A stretch of DNA of 64,000 bases from NCBI GenBank assembly GCA_041651995.1, contig JBAZID010000006.1, positions 62,001-126,000 on the forward strand, written 5' to 3'. Of this stretch, positions 8,835-18,435 are shown piece after piece. The notes below the pieces were generated by a model that searched no databases, was not told the origin of the DNA, and saw nothing but the letters and a program-made list of their open reading frames with translations. Each line of letters opens with the position of its first letter. Positions within the stretch are counted from its first letter, which is position 1. The stretch comes from Sulfuricella sp. (GTDB lineage Bacteria; Pseudomonadota; Gammaproteobacteria; Burkholderiales; Sulfuricellaceae). The translations under genes were made by a program, and so were the position numbers.

Positions 8835-8849
8835 AAACGGTGGATTGCG

Positions 8850-9806
8850 ATGAAACTGCAACAACTGCGCTATATGCTGGAGGTCTATCGGCAAGGGCTG
8901 AATGTCTCGGCAGCGGCTGAAACGCTCTTCACATCTCAGCCAGGGGTCAGCAAACAGATCCGCCTGCTGGAAGATGAGCTCGGCGTCGAAGTATTCGTGC
9001 GCAGCGGCAAGCGGGTGACGGGCGTCACCCAGCCCGGACGCATCATTCTGGAAATAGCGGAACGCATCCTGCGCGATGCGGAAAATCTGAAACAGGCGGG
9101 TCAGGAATTCAGCAACGAAGCTGTTGGCAAGCTATCGATCGCCACGACCCATACCCAGGCGCGCTATGCGCTTCCGGAGGTGGTCAGGGCATTTATCCGG
9201 CGCTATCCCCTGGTCCGGCTCAGCCTGCATCAGGGCAATCCGACCCAGGTTGCGGAAATGGTCATCAGCGGCGAGGCCGACATCGCCATCGCCACGGAAT
9301 CCATCGATATGTACAAGGAACTGCTTACCTTGCCCTGCCGCCAGTGGAACCGCGGCGTAATCACGCCGCCCGGCCATCCCCTGCTGGAGCAGCAGCCATT
9401 GAGCCTGAATGCCATTGCAAAGTACCCCTTGATCACCTACGACTTTGCGTTTGCCGGGCGCTCCAAGATCAACAAGGCGTTCGAGGCGCGCGGGCTTGCG
9501 CCCAATATCGTCCTGACGGCGCTGGATTCGGATGTGATCAAGACCTATGTGGAGCTGGGCCTGGGGGTGGGCATTGTTGCCAGGATGGCGTTTGATCCCA
9601 TGCGCGACCTCAACTTGCGGGAAATGGATGCCAGCCACCTGTTCGACTTCAGCACCACCAAGATCGGTCTGCGCCGCGGTGCTTATTTACGCGCCTACGA
9701 ATACGATTTCATCGAGCTTTTCGCCCCGCATCTTCCGCGCAAAACCGTGGAAGCTGCCATCAATACCAGGGACCAGCGGCCGACTGAGATACCCACGGAA
9801 ATCTGA
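8850..9806 (+). CDS. cysB: LysR-type regulator CysB of sulfur assimilation
   Basis: A 318-residue LysR-family regulator that opens MKLQQLRYMLEVYRQGLNVS and continues SAAAETLFTSQPGVSKQIR, the CysB/Cbl type of winged helix. The helix-turn-helix covers about residues 19-38 and the periplasmic-binding-protein-like effector domain about 90-300. In the family, O-acetylserine or N-acetylserine is the inducer and sulfate or APS the anti-inducer. It is transcribed away from the permease-cysI-cysH-cysD-cysN operon, its likely main target, across 115 bp. The ATG follows a weak ribosome-binding site. Confidence 0.92.
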   Translation: MKLQQLRYMLEVYRQGLNVSAAAETLFTSQPGVSKQIRLLEDELGVEVFVRSGKRVTGVTQPGRIILEIAERILRDAENLKQAGQEFSNEAVGKLSIATTHTQARYALPEVVRAFIRRYPLVRLSLHQGNPTQVAEMVISGEADIAIATESIDMYKELLTLPCRQWNRGVITPPGHPLLEQQPLSLNAIAKYPLITYDFAFAGRSKINKAFEARGLAPNIVLTALDSDVIKTYVELGLGVGIVARMAFDPMRDLNLREMDASHLFDFSTTKIGLRRGAYLRAYEYDFIELFAPHLPRKTVEAAINTRDQRPTEIPTEI

Positions 9807-9856
9807 TCAAGCCGCAGCGTGATTTTGTGTGCGGCGAATGGTTGCGGAAACATGAA

Positions 9857-10054
9857 CCTAGAAACCTCAGTTCGATAACCACGGAGTTCACGGAGAAGCG
9901 GGGTAGGCAGGGATGGGCGACTTGTCGCCCAACTCGCAAAGGCAGTTTGCGGTCATTTATGGCCTCACCCAAGGGGTGAATGCCAAACATCATGCAATCT
10001 TTGGTTTTTACTCCGTGTTCTCCGTGAACTCCGTGGTTAACCGCTTTTTATAGG
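9857..10054. repeat. About 200-bp MITE-like repeat, family C, copy 1
   Basis: This fills the gap between cysB and the metal-efflux operon. It starts near CCTAGAAACCTCAGTTCGAT and ends near GGTTAACCGCTTTTTATAGG. Its own ends form inverted repeats of the CCACGGAGTTCACGGAG / CTCCGTGAACTCCGTGG type. The centre holds GGGCGACTTGTCGCCC. The same element occurs in reverse complement at 18163-18370. No gene is supported inside it, although both copies keep a short open reading frame rich in Arg and Leu. Confidence 0.8.
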
Positions 10055-10100
10055 ATGAAATGAGTTGCTTATGATTTAGACTAAGTTTAATATCCGCGCC

Positions 10101-10508
10101 ATGAGATATGGTCGCAGCCGCTTTCTTGTCCTGTTTTTTCTTGCGCTTTTGCAGTGCTTCGCGCCGCTGCTCCACGCGCACGCCCATGGCATCTCGGTTG
10201 AGGGCAAGGTTCACATGCATGGCGAGGGCAAGGTGCATGCCCAGCCCTTGCCCGGCCATGAACATCCGGGTCTGCCATCGTTTGCGGCCGATCGCGATGA
10301 GGCCCCGGTTATTGCCATGGCACAGGAATTTCGCCACGAAATAACCATTGCATTGTCCGATGCGCCACAGCCGGCAGTGACGATATCTCTTCCGGAATTT
10401 TCTCCCGCCCGGCCGGCCCGTGCCCAGCCTGTCTGCCCTGCGCCTCCCGGAGGCCATTGCAGCTATCTTTCGCCTTTCTCCCAGGCACCTCCTCCTGTCC
10501 TGATTTAA
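10101..10508 (+). CDS. Small histidine-rich exported protein of the metal-efflux operon
   Basis: A 135-residue protein that I do not assign to a named family. A signal peptide is evident (basic MRYGRSR followed by a hydrophobic stretch to about residue 25). The mature start is histidine-rich, with HAHAHG, HMHGEGKVH and GHEHPG within about residues 26-55, consistent with periplasmic metal binding. A PxCxAPPGGHC segment is near the C-terminus. It lies 99 bp upstream of an RND adaptor gene in the same direction, so a metal-sensing or chaperone role like that of CzcI-type proteins is an inference. Confidence 0.65.
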   Translation: MRYGRSRFLVLFFLALLQCFAPLLHAHAHGISVEGKVHMHGEGKVHAQPLPGHEHPGLPSFAADRDEAPVIAMAQEFRHEITIALSDAPQPAVTISLPEFSPARPARAQPVCPAPPGGHCSYLSPFSQAPPPVLI

Positions 10509-10607
10509 CCTTTGTTGTTGGGCTGGGTTTTCGTACGCGAAACCCCGGTATCGGTTGTGCTTGACAGTGTTTCTCCTGCCGCGGCGGGGAGAATGGGGAG
10601 TTGAATA

Positions 10608-11699
10608 ATGTTTATGATCCGGTCTTTTCTTACCGTGAGTTTATGCTGGGCAGGGGCGCTTTTCGCCGCCAGCGATGTTCCTGTGACAGCCAAACAATCC
10701 CAGGCTTTGGGTATCGAAACCCGTCCTCTTGCCTCTTCATCCGTAGTTGCGGGTAACGCGCTGCCAGCACAGGTGGTGATTCCCAATCAGCAGATGCGCG
10801 TCATCAGCGCACCGCTGCCGGGGATGGTCGAAAGCATGGAGGTTGCCGTCAATCAGGCGGTCAAAAAAGGGCAAGTGCTGGCCCGCATTCAGAGTCCCGG
10901 GCTGGCCGAATTGCAGCGTGATTTCTTGCAGGCGGTGTTGCAATCTCAACTGGCGAAAAATTCATTGAGCCGCGACGAAAAGCTGTTCAAGGATGGCATC
11001 GTGGCTGAAAGCCGCTATCTCGCGACACGCAGCGGGGCGCTGACCTCGGCTGCGGCAGCCAGCGAAAAGCGCCAGGCCTTGCGTCTGGCGGGATTGGGTG
11101 ATGCGGCGATCCAGAAACTCCAGTCCGGCCAGGCCATAGGCAGCGCGCTGGATGTTGCTTCTCCCATTGACGGTGTCGTCATGGAGCAGATGATTGCCCC
11201 CGGCCAGCGCGTGGAGGCGGCGGCACCCCTGTTCAAGGTGGCCCGCCTTTCCCCGCTGTGGCTCGAAATCCAGGCGCCGCTTGCCCAGGCCGGCACGCTG
11301 CAGGCGGGTGCCTCGGTGCGTGTGTCCTCGGCCCAGGCCAGTGGCAAGGTAATTTCCATCGGGCGGGCTGTCGCCGAGGCCAATCAGACTGTCATGGTGC
11401 GCGCCGAAATCACCGATGGCGCGGTCAATCTGCGCCCGGGACAATATGTCGAGGTGGTGCTGGGCATGTCCACGGGAACGAAGCAATGGATCGTGGCCAA
11501 TGGGGCCTTGATGCGGGATGGAAACCAGACCTTTGTATTTGTTCAGACCCCGTCCGGCTATCGTCTGCAAGTGGTTCAGGTGCCGGCTCAGACCGCTGCC
11601 CTGGCGACCATCACGGGTGACTTCAAGGGCGACGAGAAGGTGGTGGTAAAAGGGACGGTAGCACTCAAGGCGGCGTGGCAAGGCCTGGGAGGCGAGTGA
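10608..11699 (+). CDS. RND efflux periplasmic adaptor (membrane fusion) subunit, CzcB/CusB-like
   Basis: A 363-residue adaptor linking an inner-membrane RND pump to an outer-membrane channel. It has a signal peptide ending near residue 20 (FAA), a barrel-sandwich/lipoyl half at about 65-100 (SAPLPGMVESMEVAVNQAVK), an alpha-helical hairpin at about 100-165, the second lipoyl half SPIDGVVMEQMIAPGQRVE at about 186-204 and a beta-barrel after it. It lacks an obvious CusB-like N-terminal Met-rich motif. GGGGAG precedes the start. The stop overlaps the pump gene start (TGATG), so the two are translationally coupled. Confidence 0.88.
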   Translation: MFMIRSFLTVSLCWAGALFAASDVPVTAKQSQALGIETRPLASSSVVAGNALPAQVVIPNQQMRVISAPLPGMVESMEVAVNQAVKKGQVLARIQSPGLAELQRDFLQAVLQSQLAKNSLSRDEKLFKDGIVAESRYLATRSGALTSAAAASEKRQALRLAGLGDAAIQKLQSGQAIGSALDVASPIDGVVMEQMIAPGQRVEAAAPLFKVARLSPLWLEIQAPLAQAGTLQAGASVRVSSAQASGKVISIGRAVAEANQTVMVRAEITDGAVNLRPGQYVEVVLGMSTGTKQWIVANGALMRDGNQTFVFVQTPSGYRLQVVQVPAQTAALATITGDFKGDEKVVVKGTVALKAAWQGLGGE

Positions 11700-14600
11700 T
11701 GCTCACCCGGATAATTGAATTTTCGCTGACCCAGCGTTTGCTGGTGGTGCTTCTGACGCTGCTGCTGATAGGCGGCGGTGTCTACGCATACAAGAACCTG
11801 CCGATTGATGCGTTTCCCGATGTTTCCTCGACCCAGGTCAAGGTGATCATCAAGGCGCCTGGCATGACACCGGAAGAAGTTGAGGCGCGCATTACCGCGC
11901 CGATCGAGGTGGAACTGCTCGGCATTCCGAACAAGAAGATATTGCGTTCGGTATCGAAATACGCCCTCACCGACATCACCCTGGACTTCGAGGAAGGCAC
12001 CGACATCTACTGGGCGCGCAACCAGGTGGGCGAGCGTCTGGCCAATGTGATGAAAGACCTGCCGGCCAATATCAGTGGCGGTCTGGCGCCCATCACCACG
12101 CCACTGGGCGAGATGCTGATGTTCACCATCGAAGGCGGCGATCTTTCGCTGGCGGAGCGGCGTACCCTGCTGGACTGGGTGATCCGCCCGGCCTTGCGCA
12201 CTCTCCCGGGCGTGGCGGATGTCAACTCGCTGGGTGGTCTGGTGCGCAGTTTCGAGGTGGCGCCTGACAGCGCGGCGCTGCAGGCACGCAATATTTCGCT
12301 GGAACAGTTGCAGGGCGCGCTCGAAAGTAACAACCGCAACGATGGCGCCGGGCGTCTGGGCGATGGCGAAGAGGTGCTGCTGGTGCGCGCCGAGGGCGCC
12401 ATCCAGAAGCTGGAAGACGTCAGCGCCATTGTCGTTGCCAGTCGCGACGGCATGACGGTGCGCGTGGGTGATGTGGCCAAGGTGCGCATCGGGTCGCTGA
12501 CCCGCTACGGCGCGGTGACCAAGGACGGCAAGGGCGAAGCGGTACAGGGGCTGGTGCTGGGCTTGCGTGGCGCCAATGCGCAGCAGGTGGTGGGCGGCGT
12601 TCGCGCCAAGCTCAAGGAGCTGGCTCCGGCATTGCCCAAAGGCGTGACCACCGAGATGTTCTATGACCGGGGCAATCTGGTCGAGCGCGCGGTGGGCACC
12701 GTCACTAAGGCGCTGATGGAAGCGATCGTGCTGGTGGTGATCCTGCTGCTGCTGTTCCTCGGCAATTTGCGCGCCGCGCTGGTGGTGGCCGCGGTGCTGC
12801 CGCTGGCGGCACTGATCACCTTCATCCTGATGAGCCGTTTCGGCATGTCGGCCAACCTGATGAGCCTGGGCGGGCTGGCAATTGCCATCGGCATGCTGGT
12901 GGATGCCGCGGTGGTGGTGGTGGAGAACATCGTTTCCCATCTCGCCCACGACAATTCGGTCAAGAAGCTTCCCTATCTGCATGTGGTCTATCGTGCCGTG
13001 CGCGAGGTCGCAGCGCCGGTGTTGTCGGGCATTCTGGTCATCATCGTGGTGTTCCTGCCGCTGCTCACGCTGCAAGGACTGGAGGGCAAGCTGTTCATCC
13101 CGGTGGCGCTGACCATCGTGTTTGCCCTGTCAGGTTCGCTGCTGTTGTCGCTTACCGTGATCCCGGTGCTGGCTTCCTTCATGCTCAAGCAGGCCAGTCA
13201 TGACGACCCCTGGCTGGTCCGGAAGTCGCTGGCGATTTACGAGCCGTCCCTGCGCTGGGCGCTGGTCAACCAGCGCAAGGTGGTGGTTGCCGCGCTGTTG
13301 GCAATGGCCGTCACGGCCGGGGTTTATACCCAGATCGGCAAGACCTTCATGCCGACCATGGATGAGGGCGACCTGATCATCGGCGTGGAGAAACTGCCTT
13401 CCATCAGCCTGGAACAATCGGTGGCGCTGGATTTGCGTCTGCAGCAGGCCATCATGGCGCGGGTGCCAGAAGTGAAGGGCGTTGTTGCGCGGGTAGGCTC
13501 CGACGAACTCGGGCTCGACCCGATGGGGCTGAACCAGACCGATACCTTCCTGGTGCTCAAGCCGCGTGATGAATGGCGCAAGCCGGACAAGGAGTGGCTC
13601 ATGGACGAGCTGCGCGCGGTGCTGAAGGATTTTCCCGGCATCGCCTACAGCTTCACCCAGCCGATCGATATGCGGGTGTCCGAAATGATCATCGGCGTGC
13701 GCGGTGATGTCGCGGTAAAGCTGTTTGGCCCGGATCTGGACGCGCTAAACCGCATGTCGGAGCAGATCGAAACGACGCTCAAGGGCGTCAAGGGGAGCGA
13801 GGATGTGTACCGGGTCATGAACGATGGCGTGCAGTACCTGAAAATCGAAATCGACCGGCTTGCCGCCGGGCGCCTGGGGCTTTCCGTGGACAAGATCGAA
13901 AACGCCTTGCGCACCCAGCTGGAAGGCACGCAGGTGGGCACGGTGCTGGAAGGCAACCGGCGCACGCCGGTGCTGTTGCGCGGTGATGACGAGTTGCGCC
14001 TGTCGCCCGCCCGCTTTGCCGAAATCCGGCTCACGCTGGATGATGGCCAAAGCATTCCGCTGTCCGCCGTGGCGCATCTGAAACGGGTCGGCGGTCCGGT
14101 CAAGATCGACCGCGAAAATGCCAGCCGCTACGTCGTGGTGCAGGCCAATGTGCGCGGGCGCGATCTGGTCGGCTTCGTGGAAGAAGCCAAGCAGGCCGTG
14201 GCTCAGCAGGTGCAGCTGCCAACCGGATACAGCACGATCTGGGGCGGCCAGTTCGAGAACCAGCAGCGCGCGGCGGCACGCCTTACCGTAGTGGTGCCGG
14301 TGGCGTTGGGGCTGATCTACATGCTGCTGTTTTCCACCTTTGGTTCCCTGCGCCAGGCGGCGCTGGTGTTCGCCAACATTCCGTTTGCCCTGATCGGCGG
14401 CGTGTTCGCGCTGTGGCTATCACGCGAGTACCTTTCCGTGCCGGCTTCAGTGGGATTCATCGCCCTGCTGGGTATCGCGGTGCTCAATGGCGTGGTGATG
14501 GTGAGCTACTTCAACCAGCTGCGGGCCCAGGGCATGGCACTGGCCGAGGTGGTGGTGGAGGGCTCCAAGAGGCGGCTGAGGCCGGTGCTGATGACCGCCG

Positions 14601-14773
14601 GCATCACCGCCTTTGGCCTGGTGCCCCTGCTGTTCGCCAGCGGACCGGGGTCGGAGATACAGAAACCCCTGGCGATCGTGGTGATCGGCGGGCTGGTGAC
14701 GTCCACCTTGTTGACCCTGATTTTGTTGCCGATGCTGTATCAGCGCTTCGGTTTCAGCGTGGAGGATAAGTAA
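11699..14773 (+). CDS. Heavy-metal efflux RND inner-membrane pump, CzcA/CusA family
   Basis: A 1024-residue HME-RND proton antiporter with 12 expected membrane helices and two large periplasmic loops. It opens MLTRIIEFSLTQRLLVVLLT, typical of the family. The transmembrane helix 4 signature reads GGLAIAIGMLVDAAVVVVEN: the second Asp and the Glu are kept, but the DFG of CzcA is replaced by AIAIG as in CusA-type pumps. The pore-domain segment DMRVSEMIIGVRGDVAVK instead looks CzcA-like. Substrate (Co/Zn/Cd versus Cu/Ag) is therefore uncertain. The ATG at 11699 overlaps the adaptor stop. Confidence 0.9.
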   Translation: MLTRIIEFSLTQRLLVVLLTLLLIGGGVYAYKNLPIDAFPDVSSTQVKVIIKAPGMTPEEVEARITAPIEVELLGIPNKKILRSVSKYALTDITLDFEEGTDIYWARNQVGERLANVMKDLPANISGGLAPITTPLGEMLMFTIEGGDLSLAERRTLLDWVIRPALRTLPGVADVNSLGGLVRSFEVAPDSAALQARNISLEQLQGALESNNRNDGAGRLGDGEEVLLVRAEGAIQKLEDVSAIVVASRDGMTVRVGDVAKVRIGSLTRYGAVTKDGKGEAVQGLVLGLRGANAQQVVGGVRAKLKELAPALPKGVTTEMFYDRGNLVERAVGTVTKALMEAIVLVVILLLLFLGNLRAALVVAAVLPLAALITFILMSRFGMSANLMSLGGLAIAIGMLVDAAVVVVENIVSHLAHDNSVKKLPYLHVVYRAVREVAAPVLSGILVIIVVFLPLLTLQGLEGKLFIPVALTIVFALSGSLLLSLTVIPVLASFMLKQASHDDPWLVRKSLAIYEPSLRWALVNQRKVVVAALLAMAVTAGVYTQIGKTFMPTMDEGDLIIGVEKLPSISLEQSVALDLRLQQAIMARVPEVKGVVARVGSDELGLDPMGLNQTDTFLVLKPRDEWRKPDKEWLMDELRAVLKDFPGIAYSFTQPIDMRVSEMIIGVRGDVAVKLFGPDLDALNRMSEQIETTLKGVKGSEDVYRVMNDGVQYLKIEIDRLAAGRLGLSVDKIENALRTQLEGTQVGTVLEGNRRTPVLLRGDDELRLSPARFAEIRLTLDDGQSIPLSAVAHLKRVGGPVKIDRENASRYVVVQANVRGRDLVGFVEEAKQAVAQQVQLPTGYSTIWGGQFENQQRAAARLTVVVPVALGLIYMLLFSTFGSLRQAALVFANIPFALIGGVFALWLSREYLSVPASVGFIALLGIAVLNGVVMVSYFNQLRAQGMALAEVVVEGSKRRLRPVLMTAGITAFGLVPLLFASGPGSEIQKPLAIVVIGGLVTSTLLTLILLPMLYQRFGFSVEDK

Positions 14774-14775
14774 TC

Positions 14776-15087
14776 ATGAAATCCCTGGATTGTTGTTTGA
14801 CCATCATTTTCCCCCGTGCGCTGGAGGAAAATCTGGTGGATAAGCTCTTGACCCATCCCGACCTGGCGTCGGGTTTTACCACCAGCCATGTCGAGGGGCA
14901 TGGTGCCGGCGCGGCCTTTCACAGTGTGCAGGAGCAGGTGCGGGGCCGGGCGCATCGCTCGCAGATGCAGATTGTCATGAATCGGGAAGATGCGGCCACG
15001 CTGGTGGCGCACTTGAAAGCGGAACTGCCAAACCGTGAGGTGGCGTACTGGATTACACCGGTAATGGAATTCGGGAGACTCGCATGA
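14776..15087 (+). CDS. DUF3240 family protein of the RND operon
   Basis: A 103-residue soluble protein recognised as DUF3240, a small family usually found beside HME-RND genes. It resembles a ferredoxin-like/PII-like fold by its short alternating hydrophobic strands. A Cys pair (DCC, about residues 5-7) and several His residues (SHVEGHGAG, about 37-45) could bind metal. It lies 2 bp after the pump and overlaps the outer-membrane factor gene by 4 bp (ATGA), so it is firmly part of the operon. Its role is unknown; regulation or metal sensing is a guess. Confidence 0.75.
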   Translation: MKSLDCCLTIIFPRALEENLVDKLLTHPDLASGFTTSHVEGHGAGAAFHSVQEQVRGRAHRSQMQIVMNREDAATLVAHLKAELPNREVAYWITPVMEFGRLA

Positions 15088-16352
15088 AATTGAGATTAAT
15101 CACTGCCGCACTGGCAGTTATGGCGGCCCAATCCGCCTGGGCAGCCGAGTTCAGGGAATATTCCGATTTGCCGCCGCAGGACATGGTGCAACAGGTGCTG
15201 CAAAACTATCCTTTGGTCATGGCGGCGCGCTCCGGCATCAAGGCAGGCGAAGCGGCGCGCGACCGGCTAGAAGCAGGCAGCCATGAATTCAATGTGACTG
15301 CGGGCGCGGCGCGCCGTCGTGTAGCCGATAGCGGCGAGCGCTTGCGCGACTGGAATGTTGGCCTTGAACGCGCCGTGCGCCTGCCGCGCAAGGCCGAACT
15401 GGACAGAGCCCTCGGCCAGCAGGGTCTGGTGCTGACGCAGAATGCCTATGGTGACGCCATGCACGAGGCGGGGCGCGGTTTGCTCTCTGGCTGGTTTGTC
15501 TGGCTGCGTGAACGTGCCCAGCTTGAACAGTGGCAGCAGCAGGCGGGTGTGCTCAAACAGCAGCTCGATGTCGTGGCGCGCCGCGTCAAGGCAGGTGATG
15601 CCGCACGGCTGGAGGAGGAGCTGGCACAGGCCGCGTTGATGCAGACAGAAATTTCGCTGCAGCAGGCACAGTTGCGCGCTGACAATGCAAGAGGGAATTT
15701 GTCCCGCTATTTTCCCACGCTGGCATTACCGGCGCAGCCGGTCGCAATGGAACAGATGCCGCCCCTGAACCAGGATCTTGCCTACTGGCTGAATCTGGGG
15801 CTGGACCACAACCATGAGCTGATGCTTGCACGTGCTCAGTCCAGGGTGGCCCAGCTCACGGCCCAGCGCGCCGATGCCGATCGTGTTCCCGACCCCAGCG
15901 TGGGTCTGAACTACCTTTCCGAGCGCAACGGCAGCGAGAATGTGACCGGCGTGTATGTCACTCTGCCCCTGCCGGGCGGGGCACGCCGTGCGGCCAGTGC
16001 TGAATCCCAGGCCCACGCGGAGATGGCCGCCCAGCGCGAAGCGCTGGTGTTGCGCCGGATCGAGGCTGAAATCAGCGCTACCTACAACAGTGCAAAAGCG
16101 GCCCACGCCAGCTGGCAGAGCGCGAGTGCCGCGAGTGAGCTGATGCAGCGCAACGAAACGAAAATGGCGCGCGCCTACGAGCTGGGTGAGATGGGTTTGA
16201 ACGACGTGCTGCTGGCGCGGCGCCAGGGCATGGAAGCCCGCCTGTCAGCTACCCTGGCCCGCTTCGAGGCGGCGGAAACGCACTATCGCCTGCTGCTGGA
16301 TACGCACCAGCTGTGGCCGCTGGGGAATGAAGAAGGGGAGGGGCATCATTAG
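15084..16352 (+). CDS. TolC-like outer-membrane factor of the metal-efflux system (CzcC-like)
   Basis: A 422-residue outer-membrane channel protein with a signal peptide cleaved near AWA-AE (about residue 21). It has two OEP/TolC-type repeats, with long Ala/Gln/Glu-rich coiled helices at about 130-205 and 300-400. This completes the adaptor-pump-DUF3240-channel operon. The gene order adaptor, pump, small protein, channel differs from the czcCBA order. The C-terminus is acidic and His-tipped (EEGEGHH). The start overlaps the previous gene. Confidence 0.87.
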   Translation: MKLRLITAALAVMAAQSAWAAEFREYSDLPPQDMVQQVLQNYPLVMAARSGIKAGEAARDRLEAGSHEFNVTAGAARRRVADSGERLRDWNVGLERAVRLPRKAELDRALGQQGLVLTQNAYGDAMHEAGRGLLSGWFVWLRERAQLEQWQQQAGVLKQQLDVVARRVKAGDAARLEEELAQAALMQTEISLQQAQLRADNARGNLSRYFPTLALPAQPVAMEQMPPLNQDLAYWLNLGLDHNHELMLARAQSRVAQLTAQRADADRVPDPSVGLNYLSERNGSENVTGVYVTLPLPGGARRAASAESQAHAEMAAQREALVLRRIEAEISATYNSAKAAHASWQSASAASELMQRNETKMARAYELGEMGLNDVLLARRQGMEARLSATLARFEAAETHYRLLLDTHQLWPLGNEEGEGHH

Positions 16353-16369
16353 GGGGTGGACTGTTTGTT

Positions 16370-16448
16370 GATGGGTATCGCTGCGCTCCACCCATCCTAC
16401 AGCCAACCGATACCAACGTAGGATGGGTGGAGCGCAGCGATACCCATC
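16370..16448. repeat. REP-like palindrome, family B, left flank of the RAYT gene
   Basis: Two 31-bp arms in perfect inverted orientation (left arm begins GATGGGTATCGCTGCGCTCC) around a 17-bp spacer. Its right end overlaps the stop codon of the RAYT gene. The same structure, with one double substitution (TCAACC for TCCACC), lies on the other side at 16994-17072. Confidence 0.92.
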
Positions 16449-16980
16449 ACTCCCGTTCACCGCACTCCAATTCCAGTTCCATGTCCCCGGCCCAATCGAT
16501 CGGCAGGACTCCGGCCTTCACGTAGCGGTGAAACGACGAAAACTCCCAATCGGCCACCCGCCCAACCAGGCCGTGTTTAACCGGATTGATGTGAATGTAA
16601 TCGACGTGGCGGGAAAAATCCTCCTCGTCGCGGATCGTATGCTCCCAGTAACGCCGTTGCCAGATGCCGCGTTCCCCCTTTTCTTGACGGCTTGCGGAAC
16701 GCGGCTCGGTGCCGGGGATGGTGCGGGAGAACATGGTCTTGATCAGCCGCCAGCGCAGGGCGAAATCATTGTCACCTTCGGGCAGGGTCCAGACAGCATG
16801 CAGGTGCTCGGGTAACACCACTATGGCATCGACCGTAAAGGGATGGCGATCGCGTGTATAGCGGAAAGCGGATCGCAGCGAATTGATGTGATCGACCAGC
16901 AAGGATTGCGAACGCCCGGCGAGATTTACGGTAAAGAAGTAGCAGGCGCCAGGAACGCGGTTGCGGCGATAGTTGGTCAT
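16447..16980 (-). CDS. REP-associated tyrosine transposase (RAYT), Y1/HUH type
   Basis: A 177-residue relative of IS200/IS605 transposases. The HUH metal-binding pair is EHLHAVW at about residues 58-64. The expected catalytic Tyr is in the helix YIHINPVKHGLVGRV at about 129-143. In the RAYT family such enzymes are single-copy, domesticated and act on REP palindromes instead of transposing themselves. Here both flanks carry the matching palindrome family, supporting the call. The gene appears complete, with no frameshift. Confidence 0.9.
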   Translation of the reverse strand: MTNYRRNRVPGACYFFTVNLAGRSQSLLVDHINSLRSAFRYTRDRHPFTVDAIVVLPEHLHAVWTLPEGDNDFALRWRLIKTMFSRTIPGTEPRSASRQEKGERGIWQRRYWEHTIRDEEDFSRHVDYIHINPVKHGLVGRVADWEFSSFHRYVKAGVLPIDWAGDMELELECGERE

Positions 16981-16993
16981 GGGACTCGTTGTT

Positions 16994-17072
16994 GATGGGT
17001 ATCGCTGCGCTCAACCCATCCTACGTTGGTGCAGGTTGGCTGTAGGATGGGTTGAGCGCAGCGATACCCATC
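16994..17072. repeat. REP-like palindrome, family B, right flank of the RAYT gene
   Basis: Two perfect 31-bp inverted arms (16994-17024 and 17042-17072) with a 17-bp spacer. It starts 13 bp upstream of the RAYT start codon and ends 7 bp before the stop of the aldolase gene, so it may also act as a 3' hairpin for that transcript. Confidence 0.92.
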
Positions 17073-17079
17073 GCCTCCC

Positions 17080-18132
<1,053 letters not shown>

Positions 18133-18162
18133 TCTGTTCTCCTTCGCGGGCGTTGGAATTAG

Positions 18163-18370
18163 CCTAGAAAAAGCAGTTAACCACGGAGTTCACGGAGAAC
18201 ACGGAGTAAAAACAATAGATAGCATGATATTTGCCATTCACCCGTTGGGGGAGACCATGAATTTCCGCAAACTGCCTTTGCGAGTTGGGCGACAAGTCGC
18301 CCATCCCTGCCTACCCCGCTTCTCCGTGTTCTCCGTGCCCTCCGTGGTTATCGAACTGAGGTTTTTAGGA
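18163..18370. repeat. About 200-bp MITE-like repeat, family C, copy 2 (inverted relative to copy 1)
   Basis: This fills most of the 303-bp gap between the aldolase gene and the UMF1-type transporter. It is the reverse complement of 9857-10054 with scattered differences. The terminal inverted repeats GGTTAACCACGGAGTTCACGG and its partner near CCTCCGTGGTTATC are intact, and the shared core includes CAAACTGCCTTTGCGAGTTG and GGGCGACAAGTCGCCC. No transposase gene is present, as in a MITE. Confidence 0.8.
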
Positions 18371-18435
18371 TCAGTCAAATATAGGCCCATGTCTGCTATC
18401 CTTCAAGCCGTTTTGCATAATGAGCAACCGGGTGG

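Noticed and set aside
10060..10100. Possible metal-responsive operator upstream of the RND operon
   Set aside because: No symmetric MerR, ArsR or Fur-like site was clear enough in the AT-rich stretch.
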